Below are positions 22,660 through 35,004 of a stretch of 64,000 nt of DNA, in pieces; position 1 is the stretch's first letter, and each line of letters opens with the position of its first letter. The stretch comes from Macrocystis pyrifera (lineage: Eukaryota > Sar > Phaeophyceae > Laminariales > Laminariaceae). The stretch lies in assembly GCA_031763025.1 (NCBI GenBank), contig JASSKH010000014.1:13818022-13882021 (forward strand). The letters are read 5' to 3'. The position numbers were made by a program, and so were the translations under genes. The notes beneath the pieces are model-generated. The model worked only from the letters and a program-made list of their open reading frames with translations. It did not search any database and was not told the origin of the DNA.

Positions 22660-23372
22660 TTGGTATGCAGTAAAATGGAGATCCAATCCATGGATTCAAA
22701 TATGGCACAAATAATGGAACCATTGATTATATCGAAATCGGAATTTGTATCGATGCGAGGTCACTTCTTCCTTTCGCTCCCGAAACCTCGTAAGCTTTAC
22801 GAATCGGTCGCGAAAGTCTTGAGAGTATTGGAGGATGTCGCGAACCACGCGTTCAACATCGACCCTCGGCGGGTTCGCGGCACGAGGTTGCGTGCGCGCT
22901 AGGCGGGTTGGTTTCCAAGGTGCCTCCGCGCCCGGGCTCTGACACATGGCCCCAAGTACTAGACGCCGCGGAAAGGTTGGCCACCTCCGCTCGGGCCGGA
23001 GCTTCACGTGCGTACCGCGAGGCGGAAGCCACCAGGCCATTGGTGGGACACGTCGTCGACCTGCTCCGGTCCTCGGGTATCCTCCTGGAGTTGGAGCACT
23101 GTGTTCTGCTCAACGGAGCAGACGAGGAAGGTGCAGCCCTTCAGCCGGGAGTCGGAGCGGAGGCTGCGGCGAGGATGGAACGTGCGGCCCCGTTCGAGGC
23201 GGTCGAAATCGCCGGTGGGGCGAACGCTGGGGGTGCCTCGGCTGGAGCGAGCTCGTCTAGGGCGGGAGAAGCTGGTCCGATTGGGGCTCCGCAGGTTCAT
23301 CCTACGGAACCAAGGAGCAAGGATGATCAGGAGCTGATCGGCCTCCCTCCATCCACGCACCCCCCGGAGGTA
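22660..23372 (+). pseudogene. Unidentified coding-like block, possibly two frames of one gene
   Basis: I do not recognise a family. A frame from 22660 gives 80 residues, ending in an amphipathic helix-like stretch and an Arg-rich end. A second frame, open from 22794, carries a GC-rich Ala/Gly-rich sequence with helix-like stretches. A GAG|GTACGAGTG at about 23370 resembles a splice donor. The shift near 22900 could be a frameshift in a decayed gene. Composition is clearly richer in GC than its surroundings. Confidence 0.3.
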
Positions 23373-23699
23373 CGAGTGTGTTTGCGGCTTTCTTGCGTAT
23401 ACGAGGTTGGGTTGGTCTGGCGCCGCTGTCCCCGCTGGCCGTAGATCAACAACAATAAATGGGTGCAGGGCGACAAAGAAAAATTGGTGTCGGAGATTGA
23501 GTACATGGGGACACGGATTGGTATCGAAGATCGTGTGAGGTAGAACGTATTATGGTACGATCCCGCTATGCCCTCTCACTCCCTGCCAATAGACGTGCGT
23601 ATGCGGAGGGTACTCGAGCTCCCGAGATGGTGGTATGTGCTCGTACTGGGGTCCGTGGAGTCGAGGGGCAGATGGCGAGGTGCCGGGTCCGGCGGTGTC

Positions 23700-26600
23700 C
23701 TTTCACTCACGGCTCTCCCTCGATACTGCTGCACTCTCCCGCTCATGCTGAGTACAGGATACTTCAGCATTTTCCCGCTCGTCCTGAGTACAGTACGAGG
23801 CCACGATTTCGTTTTGACGGGGGAGGGGAAGGGGGGGGGGGGCAGTTGGGCCCCCCCACTCGCCCTCGATACTGCTGTATGCTCTTTGTACAGCTGTATC
23901 CCTCTCGTTTGACGGTGGCGAGGAAGGTGTGATCCTGGTCGGGTAATGTGGTGCCCCTCACTCCCTCTCGTTCCGGCTGTATTCTCTCGTTGTACTGCTG
24001 TATTCTCTCGTTGGACGGGGGCTAGGAGGGTGTGATCCTGGGTCGGGTACTGTTGTGCCCCCTCCCTCCCTCTCGATACTGCTGTTTTCTCCCGCATGAC
24101 GGGGGATAGAGGGTACGGTCTGACGGGGTCTGGTACTGTTGTGCCTCCCCACTCCCTCTTGATACTGCTGCGTTCTCTCGCTTCGACGTTCAGAGGAGAG
24201 TATGGTCCTAAGGCGTCCGGGACTGTTGTGCCCCCTCGCTCCCGCTTGATCCTGCTGGATTTTCTCGTTGTGACGGGGGAGGGGAGGGTATGGTCCTACG
24301 GGGTCGGGTACTGTTGAGCCCCCTCCCCCCCTCTCTATACTGCTGTTTTCTCCCGCTTGACGGGGGATAGAGGGTACGGTCTGACGGGGTCTGGTACTGT
24401 TGTGCCTCCCCACTCCCTCTTGATACTGCTGCATTCTCCCGCTTCGACGTTCAGAGGAGAGTATGGTCCTAAGGCGTCTGGTCCTGTTGTGCCCCCTCCC
24501 TCCCGCTTGATCCTGCTGGATTTTCTCGTTCTGACGGGGGAGCGGAGGGTATGGTCCTACGGGGTCGGGTACTAATGTGCCCCCTCCCTCCATCTTGATA
24601 CAGCTTTATTTCGCGGCTTGACGGTGGAGCGCAGGGTACGGTCCTACGGGGTCGGGTACTGTTGTGCCCCCTCCCCCCCTCTCCATACTGCTGTTTTCTC
24701 TCGCTTTGACGGTGGAGTGGAGGGTATGGTCCAACGGGGTCTGGTGCTGTTGTGCCCCCTCACTCCCTCTCGAAACAGCTGTATTCTTTTGTTCAGACGT
24801 TAGAGTGGAGGGTATGGTCCTACGGGGTCTGGTACTGTTGTGCCCACGCACTCCCTCCCGATACTGCTGCATTCTCTCTTTCGTCGGGGGAGTAGAGGGT
24901 ATGGTCCTACGGGGTCTGGTCTTGTTGTGACCCCTCACTCCCTCTCGGTACTGGTGTTTTCTCTCTTTTGACGGGTGAGTACAGGGCATGTTCCTACGGG
25001 GTCTGGTACTGTTGTGCGCCCTCACTCCCACTTGATACTGCTGTATTCTCTCTTTTAACGGGGGTGTATCCTACGGGGTCAGGTACTGTTGTGCCCCCTC
25101 TCCCCCCCTCGGTACCGGTGTATTTTCTCGTTATGACGGTGGAGTGGAAGGATGGTCCTACGGGGTCTGGTACTGTTGTGCCCCCTCACTCCCACTTGAC
25201 ACTGCTGTGTTTTATCTTTTCACGGGGGAATAGATGGTACGGTCCTACCGGGTGTGTGTACTGCTGTGCCCCTCACTCCCTGTCGATACTGCTGCATTCT
25301 CTTTTGACGGGGGAGTAGAGGGTATGGTCGTACGGGGCCTGGGACTGCTGTTCCCCCTCACTCCCACTTGATACTGCTTCATTCTCTCTTTTCACGGGGG
25401 ACTAGATGGTATGGTCCTAGGGGGTCTGGTACCGTTGTGCCCCCTCACTCCCTCTTGATACTGCTGTATTCTCTCTTTTGACAGGGGAGTAGAGGATATG
25501 GTCCTACGCGGTCAGGTACGTTTCCCACTCACTCCCTCTCGATACTGCTGTATTCTCTCTTTTGACGGGTGAGTACAGGGTATGCTCCTATGGGGTCTGG
25601 TATTGTTGTGCCCCTTTACTCTTTCTCGATACTGCTGTATTCTCTCGGTATTACGATGAAGAGGAGGGCGTGATCCCACGGGGTCAAGTATTGTTGTGCC
25701 CCCTATCTCCCCCTTGATACTGTTGCATTCTCTCGTTATGACGGTGGAGTAGGGGGTATGATCCCACGTGGTCTGGTACTGTTGTGCCCCCTGACTCCCC
25801 CCTCTATACTGCTCTATTCGCTCTTTTGACGAGGGAGTAGACGGTATGGTCCTACGGAGTCTGGTGTTGTTGTGCCCCCTCAGTCCTCCTCGATACTGCT
25901 GTACTCTCTTTTTTGACGGGAGAGTAGAGGGTATGGTCCTACAGGGTCTTGTACGGTTTTGCCCCCTCACTCTCACTGGATACTGCTGCATTTTCTCTTT
26001 GCACGGGGGAGTATCTTACTGGGTCTGGTACTGTTGGAGTATCCTACGGGGTCAAGTACTGTTGTGCCCCCTCTCTCTCCCTCGATACCGGCGTGTTTTC
26101 TCGTTAGGACGGTGGAGTGCAGGGATGGTCCTACGGGGTCTGGTAATGTTGTGCCCCCTCACTCCCACTTGATACTGCTGTACCCTCTCTTTTGACGGGG
26201 GAGTAGATGGTATATGGTCCTACGGTGTCTGGTACTGCTGTTGTGCGCCCTCACTCCCTGTCGATACTGCTGTTTTCGCTCTTTTCACGGGGGAGAGGAG
26301 GGTATGGTCCCACGGGGTCTGGTACTGTTGAGCCCCTCACTCCCTCTCGGTACTCATCTATGATTAGCTCGTTATGACGTTGAAGTGGAGGGTGTAATCC
26401 CACGGGGTCAGGTACCGTTGTGCCCCCTTTCTCCCCCTCGATATTGTAGCACTCTCGTTATGACGGTGGAGTGGAGGGTACGGTCCTACGGGGTATGGTA
26501 CTGGTGTGCCTCCTCACTCCCACTTGATACTGGTATATTTTCTCGTTATGACGGTGGAGTGGAGGGATGGTCCTACGGGGTCTGGTACTGTTGTGCCCCC

Positions 26601-29600
26601 TCACTCCCATTTGATACTGCTGTACTCTCTCTTTTCATGGGGGAGTGTAGATGGTATGGTCCTACGGGGTCTGGTACTGCTGTTGTGCGCCCTCACTCCC
26701 TGTCGATACTGCTGTTTCCGCTCTTTTCACGAGGGAGGAGAGGGTATGGTCCTACGGGGTCTGGTACTGTTGAGCCCCTCACTCCCCCTCGGTACTGCTC
26801 TATTAGCTCGTTATGACGTCCAAGTGGATGGTGTAATCCCACGGGGTCAGGTACTGTTGTTCCCCCTCTCTCCCCCTCGATATTGTTGCATTCTCTCGTT
26901 ATGACGGTGGAGTGGAGGGTATGGTCCTATGGGGTCTGGTACTGTTGTGCCCCCTCACTCCCACTTGATACTGGTGTATTTTCTCGTTATGACGGTGGAG
27001 TGGAGAGATGGTCCTACGGGGTCTGGTACTGTTGTGCCGCCTCACTCGCACTTGATACTGCTGTATTCTCTCTTTTGACGGGGGAGTAGAGGGTATGGTC
27101 CTGCGGGGTCTGGTACTGTTGTGCCCCCCCACTACCTCTCGATACTGCTATATTCTCCCGTTTGAAGGGAGAGTAGAGGGTATCGTCCTACGGGTTGTGG
27201 TACTGTTGTGCGCCCTGACTCCCACTTGATACTGCTGTATTTCCTTTTTTCACGGGGGAGTATCGTACGGGGTGAGGTACTGTTGTCCCCCCTCTCTCGC
27301 CCTCGATGCTGGTGGATTTTCTCGTTATGACGGTGGAGTGGAGGGATGGTCCTACCGGGTCTGGTACTGCTGTGCCCCCTCACTCGCACTTGATACTGCT
27401 GTATTCTCTCTTTTGACCGGGGAGTAGAGGGAATGGTCCTACGGGGTCTGGTACGGTTGTGCCCCCTCACTCCCTCTCGATACTGGTGTATTTTCTCGTT
27501 ATGACGGTGGAGTGGAGGTTACGGACCTGCGGGGTCTGTTACTGTCGTGCCCCCTCACTCCCACTTGATACTGGTGTATTTTCTCGTTAGGACGGTGGAG
27601 TGGAGGGATGGTCCTACGGGGTCTGGTACTGTTGTGCCCGCTCACTCGCACTTGATACTGCTGCATTCTCTCTTTTGACGGGGGTAGTAGAGGGTATGGT
27701 CCGACGGGGTCTGGTGTTGTTGTGCCCCCCCACTCCCTCTCGATACTGCTATATTTTCCCGTTTGACGGGAGAGTAAAGGGTATGGTTTTACGGGGTCCG
27801 GTACTGTTGTGCCCCCTCACTCCCACTTGATACAGCTTTATTCTCTCCTTTCACGGGGGAGTAGATGGTATGGTTCTACGGGGTCTGGTACTGTTGTGCC
27901 CCCTCACTTTCTCTCGATATTGTTGCATTCTCTCGTTATGACGGTGGAGTGGAGGGTATGGTCGTACGGGGTCTGGTATTGTTGTGCCCCCTCACTCCCA
28001 CTTGATACTGGTGTATTTACTCGTTGTGACGGTGGACTGGAGGGATGGTCCTACGGGGTCTGGTACTGTTGTGCACCCTCACTCGCACTTGACACTGCTG
28101 TGTTCTCTCTTTTGACTGGGGAGTAGAGGGTATGGTCCTACGGGGTCTGGTGTTGTTGTGCCCCCCCACTCCCTCTCGATACTGCTATATTCTCCCGTTG
28201 GACGGGAGAGTAGAGGGTATGGTCCTACGGGGTCTGGTACTGTTGTGTCTCCTCACTCCCACTTGATACTGCTGTATTTTCTCTTTTACGGGGGAGTATC
28301 TCACGGAGTCAGGTACTGTTGTCCCCCCTCTCTCGCCCTCGATGCTGGTGTATTTTCTCGTTATGACGGTGGAGCGGAGGGATGGTCTTATAGGGTCTGG
28401 TACTGCTGTGCCCCCTCACTCGCAGTTGATACTGCTGTATTTTCTCTTTTCACGGGGAGTATCTTACGGGGTCAGGTACTGTTGTAACCCCTCTCTCGCC
28501 CTCGATACTGGTGTATTTTCTCGTTATGACGGTGGAGTGGAGGGATGGTCCTGTATTCTCTCTTTTGACGGGGGAGTAGATGGTATGGTCCTACGGTGTC
28601 TGGTACTTCTGTTGTGCCCCCTCACTCCCAATTGATACTGCTGTATTCTCTCTTTTCACGGGGGAGTAGAGGGTACGGTCCTACGCGGTCTGGTACTGTT
28701 GTGCCCCCTCACTCCCTCTCGATACTGCTGTATTCTCTCTTTTCACGGGGGAGTAGAGGGTATGGTCCTACAGGGTCTATGTGCGCCCTCACTCCCTCTC
28801 GATACCGCTGTATTCTCTCTTTTGACCGTGGAGTGGAGGGTATGGTCCTACGGGGTTTTGCAAGGATGTGCCACCTTACTCCCACTTGATTCTGCAGTAT
28901 TCTCTCTTTTCACGGGGGAGTAGAGGGTATAGTCTTACGGGGTCTGGTACTGTTGTGCTCCCTCACTCCCACTTGATCCCGGTGTCTTTTCTCCTTTGAC
29001 GGTGGAGTGGGGGCTATGGTCCTACGGGGTCAGGGACTGTTGTGCTCCCTCACTCCGTCTCGATACTGCTGTATTCTCTCTTTTGACGGGGGAGTAGAGG
29101 GTATGGTCCTACGGGGTCTGGTACTGTTGTGCTCCCTCACTCCCGCTTGATCCCGATGTCTTTTTTCCTTTGAGGGTGGAGTGAGGGATATGGTCCTACC
29201 GGGTCAGGGGCTGTTGTGCCTTCCTCTCCCCCCTCGATACTGGTGTATTCTTTCCCGTTCGTTATGACGTGGGAGTAGAGGGTATGGTCCTACGTGGTCT
29301 GGTACGGCTGTGCCCTATTACTCCCACTTGATCATTTTCCTTTGACGGGGGAGTGGGGGGGTAGGGTCCTACGGGGTCTGGTACAGTTGTGCCCCCGCAC
29401 TCCCTCTCGAGATGGCGGTACTCTCTTGTGACGGGAGAGTAGAGGGTATGGTCCTACGGGGTCTGGTACTGTTGTGCTCCTTCACTCCCCCTTAATTCTG
29501 GTGTTTGTTCTCCTTTTGACGGTGGAGTGGAAGGTATGATCCTACGGGGTCTGGTACTGTTGTGCCCCCTCGCCCCCCTCGATAATGCTATATTCTCTCG

Positions 29601-29757
29601 TTCGGACGGTGGAGTAGATGGTATGGTCCTAGGGGGTCTGGTACCGTTGTGCCCCCTCGCTCCCCCTCGGCACTGCTGTATTCTGTCGTTCGGACGCTGG
29701 AGTGGAGGGTGTGACCCTAATGGGTCGGATACTGTTGTGCCCCCTCACTCCCATTAT
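23700..29757. repeat. Large satellite-like array, ~87-bp units, ~6 kb
   Basis: Around 70 diverged units repeat the order GGTCCTACGGGGTCTGGTAC, TGTTGTGCCCCCTCACTCCC, TTGATACTGCTGTATTCTCT, TTTGACGGGGGAGTAGAGGG. Unit length varies by a few bases. At 24099-24620 a higher-order period of 261 bp (three units) is duplicated almost exactly. Several later spots lost about half a unit (e.g. near 25070, 26030, 28290). Open frames in the array are by-products of the repeat. It ends about 190 bp from exon 2 of the YHS gene. Confidence 0.95.
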
Positions 29758-29946
29758 ATGATCCACGGTAGAGAGCCAGAATACTACAGTACACTATATC
29801 ACAGAACATTACCTCGTATCACAATGGACAATTGGATGTTCCGTGCATAATCCAACCGTCAAAAACCACGCCCACGTATATATATATATACCGGTACTCT
29901 TGGTACTCTGTGTATCAAATCTACAGGGGCAGAACCTTGACTTTAC

Positions 29947-30098
29947 CTATGGAAGAAATACAGGCTTCCTCCACCCAGGATCACCCAAGAATTCGGGTCC
30001 ACGCTCGGTCCAAGGTTATCTCTTGTCCACCAATACTCGTCTGCAACACCATACGCGCAGAACCCCCCCCACATGGGCATGTGACGCAGCGGGTCCGA
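29947..30098 (-). CDS. YHS-domain membrane protein, exon 2 of 3
   Basis: This exon has 152 nt and encodes residues 137-186 plus two bases of codon 187. It follows a pyrimidine-rich tract and a CGCCAG acceptor (minus strand, ending at 30099). It opens in phase 0 with SDPLRHMPMWGGFCAYGV, the expected continuation of a YHS domain: a Pro-Met-Trp-Gly-Gly-Phe-Cys-Ala core in place of the common Pro-x-Tyr-Gly-Gly-x-Cys-Ala. A Trp-Trp-Thr-x-Asp-Asn segment and a Gly-rich turn before Leu-Tyr-Phe-Phe-His follow. The donor is GTAAAG (29941-29946), phase 2. The exon sits just outside the end of the large satellite array, with a repeat-packed intron on either side. The phase match on both sides supports one gene rather than unrelated fragments. 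Confidence 0.82.
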
Positions 30099-30099
30099 C

Positions 30100-30553
30100 T
30101 GGCGGAAAAAAACAGACCGGAAGGGAATAGAGGACACACACCGACGGGTAGGGTAAGAAAGAGGGACGGAGGGAGGGAGACAGGGATGTTTGGATCAGCT
30201 AAGTTAAACCGTGCTACCGCAGTACATCGGCCCTGGATACTAAATACAAGGTTGGCAAGTGCGAGGTGTTCGCCAAACCACGATGCATGCTTGCTTCGAC
30301 CCAAGTCAAGTCGAGCGATGCTCTAAATGGACATGTCCGAGCGGGTCGGGAGGAAAGGCACGAGGGAGCGTCGGGGCCGCCGCGGTTGCGGTTGTTTCTC
30401 AAAAGCTGGGTGGGCTTGGCAAATGCAAAAGAGAGTTGCCGGCCTCGAAAGCACTAGCGACGGGGGTGAGAAGTTCATTAGCGCAAAATGCGTGACGATA
30501 AAGTGACATTGCTATAGAGGTACAAAAAACAGAGTATGAGGCCGGTCTTATAT
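30100..30553. other. Intronic sequence, nothing recognised
   Basis: It is GC-rich and purine-rich immediately upstream of the exon 2 acceptor. No repeat family or gene was recognised. Confidence 0.4.
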
Positions 30554-30856
30554 GTGTTTTTTACTTTCGTAGGAGGGGAGGTTATACCCTCAGCGATCTT
30601 CTGGACTAGGCGTGGGCACGGGTGTCGTCCTTTCTACTCCTTTGGAAGATTCCCCGATATTTTAAGCGGGCGTAGGGTTCAGCAGTCCCAATGCTCGTCG
30701 ATTCTCATTGAATATTGCTAGCTCACACTCTCACGCCTTCCGCCAATCAATTTATATGCAAGAACACGTCCCTACTAGCATGTACTCGATGGCATTCGGA
30801 CGCACGAAATTCATCTTAGTAGGCAGGCGGACCACCTACCAAGCCACAGTGGACGG
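30554..30856 (-). mobile_element. SINE-A copy, degenerate, with tRNA-like head
   Basis: Read on the minus strand it starts with CCGTCCACTGTGGCTTGGTAGG and runs through the SINE-A body (GGGAATGCTGAACC-equivalents, CCTCCTACGA). It is among the most diverged copies in the window. Confidence 0.75.
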
Positions 30857-30861
30857 GTGGA

Positions 30862-32060
30862 TTTAGTGGAATATATGTGTCAGGCTGGATGATGGTCCTG
30901 AAAGTATGTTCGACGTGGACCAGGGTCTTCGGCAAGGGTGTGTGCTCGCGCCGTTGCTGTTCAACATGTTTTTCACAGCGGTGCTGCGGGTGGCGTAGAA
31001 TTGCGTCGTCGCTGATAAAACCATCACGGAAAGCATGCTGCAACTCCATTGAAAGGAAGAGGCGAAAATATGAGAGGAACGGCACGGACCGGACAAGCCG
31101 ACGGACAGAGGTATGAGGCCCAGACATTGTGGGCAATGATGCATGCTGATGATGAAGGCATTGTGTCGCGACGACCTGGCGGCCTGTAGAGGATGATGAC
31201 GCTGATCGTGACCGCATGTGCGCGTTCGGCCTGACGGTTTCGGAGGCCAAGACGGAGATAATATAAACAAAAGATGAGGGGAACGTCCGTTCATCGTCAC
31301 CGCAGCCGGACAAGTTTACAATAAACACTGAAGTTTGCATATCTGGGCGGGGCGATCAGCGCAGATTAGACGGGCAGAAATGTCGAGGCAACACGTTGAC
31401 TCCAGAGGCCATGAGGTTTCTTCGGGAGGTGTAAGATGGAAAGCTATGGCCGCCCGGGTGTACGCCTTTGACTGAAAAAGCGGATGCTGAGAGCCGAGGT
31501 GATCGAAACGTTGCTTTTCGGATGCGTTATTTGGAACCCCAGCAAGACTGATTACGGCACACTACGGGAGGGGCACCTCAAGATGCTCCTCCGATGCCTC
31601 TGCTGGCGAAAACGAAAGGGCGAAAACCACATTCTATCCTATGCCCACGCACTTCTCATGATGAACTCCGATGACGTGCAGACGACGGTACGCAAGCGTA
31701 GGCTATTGTTCGCGGGATTTGTGACACGCATCGACGATGAGCGTCCGCCAAAAAGGGCGATGTTTGGGGAGATGATCGGGGCTAAGGGCTGATTCCGGAG
31801 GACATGAGTGGGACTGGCTGAGGTACCTTAGGGAGGACCTCGAGGAGTTAGCCATCAAACTCGAGGGGTGGCGCGAGGCACCACAGAACGCCATAGATGG
31901 TGCCGACGAGTCGAGGAATGGGCGGCGGTCATTATGCGGAAAAGGCATACCTGGTAAGGATGAGAAACAGGTATCCGCAGAACGGCACAGGAAGGATGCC
32001 ACCGTGACTACAACAACCGTTAATGTCAATGCACGCTCGCATGATGCAAGGGAAAAGGAG
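30862..32060 (+). pseudogene. Non-LTR retrotransposon (LINE) reverse transcriptase relic
   Basis: LINE reverse transcriptase copies its RNA at the insertion site. Visible motifs are VDQGLRQGCVLAPLLFN (about 30916-30970), typical of the LINE fingers/palm, then after a garbled stretch MMHADDEGIVSR (about 31135), the equivalent of the catalytic Tyr/Ala-Asp-Asp box. The C-terminal part follows (31484-31792: ETLLFGCVIWNP, LLRCLCWRKRKGENHILSYA, KRRLLFAGFVTR). A further segment in another frame (WDWLRYLREDLEELA) extends to about 31900. There are multiple stops and shifts; the 5' half is absent. Confidence 0.8.
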
Positions 32061-32989
32061 GTCGAGGGGGAGGGGCGGGTGAGGAGGAGTGGGGGGAGGG
32101 GGGGGGGCGGTCTGCCCAACAGACTGACCCCTCGGTATGGCCATCATCGTCATGGTGCGAGCTCCTTTCTTTGGGACCCAAGAAAGTAGCTTGGGGCCAC
32201 CCGGGCAACTTTGCGTGTCTCTATGGACCAGTGCCTGCCTTTCGTCGTATCACCGCCCCCCGCCCCTTTTAGTCGCTACGACGTATTGTCCTTTCCTTCC
32301 CTTTTCTTTTTTCTTTTTGCCCGTTTGCCCCTCTTTGTGTCAGGGCCGTTTCTTCTTTTTTGCCTTTTGCTATCTGCTTTTTCTTTTTAGCTTCGCTTCG
32401 TCGTTTTATGTTTCTTTATTCGTTTATTAGTGCTTCTTTTGCTCCCCTGGCGTTCTTGGTAGCGAAGTAAGCTTGTTGTTTGTTTTTGGTTCTGATATCT
32501 GTTCTACACCCCTCGCGTACGTAGCTTGCGGGCCTACAATCTGCGAAAATCTGCGCATTCTCTTGAGTTTCCTTTTTCTCTTCCTTTCTTGCTTCGATTG
32601 AATATTTCTCTTTCGTGCCTGTTTGATTTTGTTTTTTTTATTTCGATTTCGATTTTCTACGTCGAGTTGTTTTTTCATCCTACTATTTTTTGTATGTATT
32701 TTCGCAGTGTTCTCGGTTTCTGTGGTGACTTGTACCGCGTACCGCATGTACCTGGTACGTACGTGCGCGGATCTCCATTGGTCTGAGGTGTAGATATGCT
32801 TCAGTTAGCATGTGCATTACTTTTCGCTTACTTTTATTTTTTCCCGAGGTATTGTTCCAACTAGAGAGTTATTTTTAGAGCCTGTCCCGCAACCAAGGAC
32901 TGCATTATGTTGTTATGAGTTCACATGTGAGAACAACAACACCAATAACAGGAACAACAACGATGTATATTTATACAGTGTGCATATTA
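32061..32989. other. T-rich intronic sequence
   Basis: From 32260 to 32720 the plus strand is heavily T/C biased with short TTTCTTT runs. On the minus strand this could be an A-rich retroposon tail region. TACCTGGTAC occurs near 32749. No gene. Confidence 0.4.
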
Positions 32990-33173
32990 TTATCACTTTC
33001 ACTTCCCAGCTCAACTCGTAGGAGGTTTTACCCTAGCGACCTTCTTCTGGACAAGCAGTGGTCACCGGCATCGTCCGTTTTCCCCCCCGGTACGTGCCTT
33101 TATTTTTATCGCGCATACGGCTCAGCATTCCCACTGCTCGTCGATTCTTCATCGAATGTTGCTAACCCACACG
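32990..33173 (-). mobile_element. SINE-A copy, body only
   Basis: It matches the SINE-A 3' two-thirds (GGCACGTACCGGGGGG, GGTCACAGG-type, CCTCCTACGAG, AAGTGAAAGTGATAAT at the 3' end). The tRNA-like head is missing. Confidence 0.75.
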
Positions 33174-33264
33174 TTTTGGGCTCTTCGAACAAGAGGGTCG
33201 TCGTGCGAACCTTTGCACTATAGCATACGGTACTCGCGTCTCACTCTGCTTGAAGTTACTAGTA

Positions 33265-33476
33265 TCAACGGTGGTGTTTTTTTCGTCAGCTCGTTTTTTT
33301 CAAGTGTCTGCACATGCCCTGCGGGCAGGCCTGATGGTTTTATATTTTCCTTTCCTCTTTCGATTTGTTTTTGTTTTCGTTGTTCTAGTTTTTTCTTATT
33401 CTTTGGTTTCCTCGATCATTAGAATATGTATGTCGTGCCTGTCATATCCAGAATGATGACATTGCATTGCATAATT
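33265..33476 (-). mobile_element. Family-B retroposon, partial
   Basis: Minus-strand copy carrying GACATTGCATTGC... through the purine-rich CATTCC-like/AACGAAAACAAAAAC body to the CAGACACTTGAAAAAA box. It lies head-to-head with the plus-strand copy that starts at 33480. Confidence 0.65.
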
Positions 33477-33479
33477 TAC

Positions 33480-34015
33480 AAGTTTTGTGGTCACAGAACT
33501 ACGTCACAGAGACACGACATTCTTACGTGAGCAGTAAGCACAACCAACAGCAGAAGACAATACACCATGCCCCCATGCTGGTTATGACGATACGACAGGC
33601 ACGACATGCATATTCTATGAAAGAGAGAAAACGAAAGAAATAAAGGAAAAAACAAAAACAAATCAAAAGAGAAGGAAATAATTAAAAACAAAATGCCGTT
33701 CTTCCCCGGAGGGGGGGGGACGGACACTTGAAACAAAGCGCGATAGAGAAAAACCACACACACCCCAATCTGCTTGTTAAGACAATAGTGAGACTAAGAA
33801 TGAAGAGAAAATAACAGGCAGGTAAACCGATGCACAAAGGACCCTCCATGTAGCGGCAGCAGTTTGTGCTATGAGTAGCAATGGCCAGGTTCTCCCTACT
33901 AGTCCGCTTGGAACCTTGCTACGCTGTCTTCCGTCTCCGTCCTGCGTTCGTCAACTGTGCCCCGCCGCTTGGCGTCAGACGATACAGAGCAAGCAAAGCA
34001 GGAGTGTGGAGCAAA
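33480..34015 (+). mobile_element. Family-B retroposon, long form
   Basis: Order of blocks: GTTTTGTGGTCACAGAACTACG, GACAGGCACGACATGCA, an A/G-rich stretch, CGGACACTTGAAA, GTAGCGGCAGCAGTTTG, CTCCCTACTAGTCCGC, CGTCAACTGTGCCCCGCC. The same series is seen at 35005-35670 and 58340-58865. Confidence 0.7.
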
Positions 34016-34594
34016 TATAAAAATATTGTGGGACTACGGGGGACCAAAACCACCCAACAACGACAACATAGGTTGGACTATTCCTTGCTACTCATACCGC
34101 CAACTGCTGCGGCCGTTCGGTATGTATTGGCTTGGTGCTTTGATTTTTTTCTTCCATGACTTAACTTTTTCCTATATTTTCCCCTTCATATCCTCATGAA
34201 AGAAGTACTACATAGTGGGTGGGTGACAAGCGTGTTAATTTTGTTTTTATATTTTTTGGCCTACTCATTCTTTCTCTTTTTACTTAGTTAAGTGGTCCCC
34301 GGGATGAATTTTTCCCTTTTTCCTTTTTCCTTCCTTCTTCCCCCTTGCACTACCATTTTGGCTCATTCTTGGGGTATGAGCTTTGGCTTCCCATTTTATC
34401 TATTTATTTGGGATTCTTCTCCTTTTTCTCGGTTTGGTTTCTGCGTTGCTTCTCTTTCTTTATGGTGTATTTTGGTTGCTAGCGTATATATGTATGTTAT
34501 GTCGGCCGCATCTACTAATAGTGCGAAGGTATGGTATTGCGTAGGCTATTAATGCATTACGGTGTGGTATATCTGTGTCGTACTCGGTGACCAA
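34016..34594. other. Intronic sequence, T-rich, nothing recognised
   Basis: There are T/C-rich runs between 34140 and 34460. No repeat match was noted. Confidence 0.35.
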
Positions 34595-34690
34595 CGAGCT
34601 CGTATCTTTCCAGGGTGAAAAACCAGCACGGACACTGGGCTTGCTGGATGTCGACGAGTAGAAGAACGGTTCAATGTGAAGAACACACAC
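34595..34690 (-). mobile_element. Family-B head fragment
   Basis: CAGCACGGACACTGGGC, GCTGGATGTCGACGAGTAGAAG and GAACGGTTCAATGTGAAG match the 5' end of family B on the minus strand. Confidence 0.6.
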
Positions 34691-35004
34691 ATAGTAAATA
34701 GGACCAAACATTGTTAGTAAAAATGGCTTTTGTGTGTAACGTAGATCGTATTTATAATGGCCCCGCGTATTATTAATAGGAGCTTTTCATGTGTTTTCAC
34801 ATTTACGGAACGCTGAACAGCCTGGTATGTTATTATGTTGTAGAAGGGGTAGGGATTATACCACCGGTGTTTTGACATACTTGTTTCACGACGATTTTGA
34901 TCTCAAACCATTCTGCAACAAAATTACTCACTGCCGAGGGGCGTTCGTGCATGAAAAAGAGCAAACGACAAACCGCACCTCCAGATGCAGAGGTCGGAGT
35001 GTGT
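34691..35004. other. Intronic sequence
   Basis: A CATAGTAAATAGGACCAA segment at 34695-34712 matches the right arm of the hairpin element at 38396. A TATTAATAG motif is near 34765. Otherwise nothing. Confidence 0.4.

Larger units (their letters stand above)
1739..29946 (-). other. Intron 2 of the YHS gene (28,208 bp)
   Basis: It is bounded by GTAAAG (29946 downward) and CTGCAG (ending at 1739). It contains the nested copia/gypsy pair on the opposite strand, a small TIR element, an unidentified coding-like block and the ~6 kb satellite. Confidence 0.75.

Noticed and set aside
23576..28923. Many 60-210 codon open frames on both strands of the satellite
   Set aside because: They recur once per repeat unit in shifting frames and encode only repeat-derived words, so they are by-products of the array.
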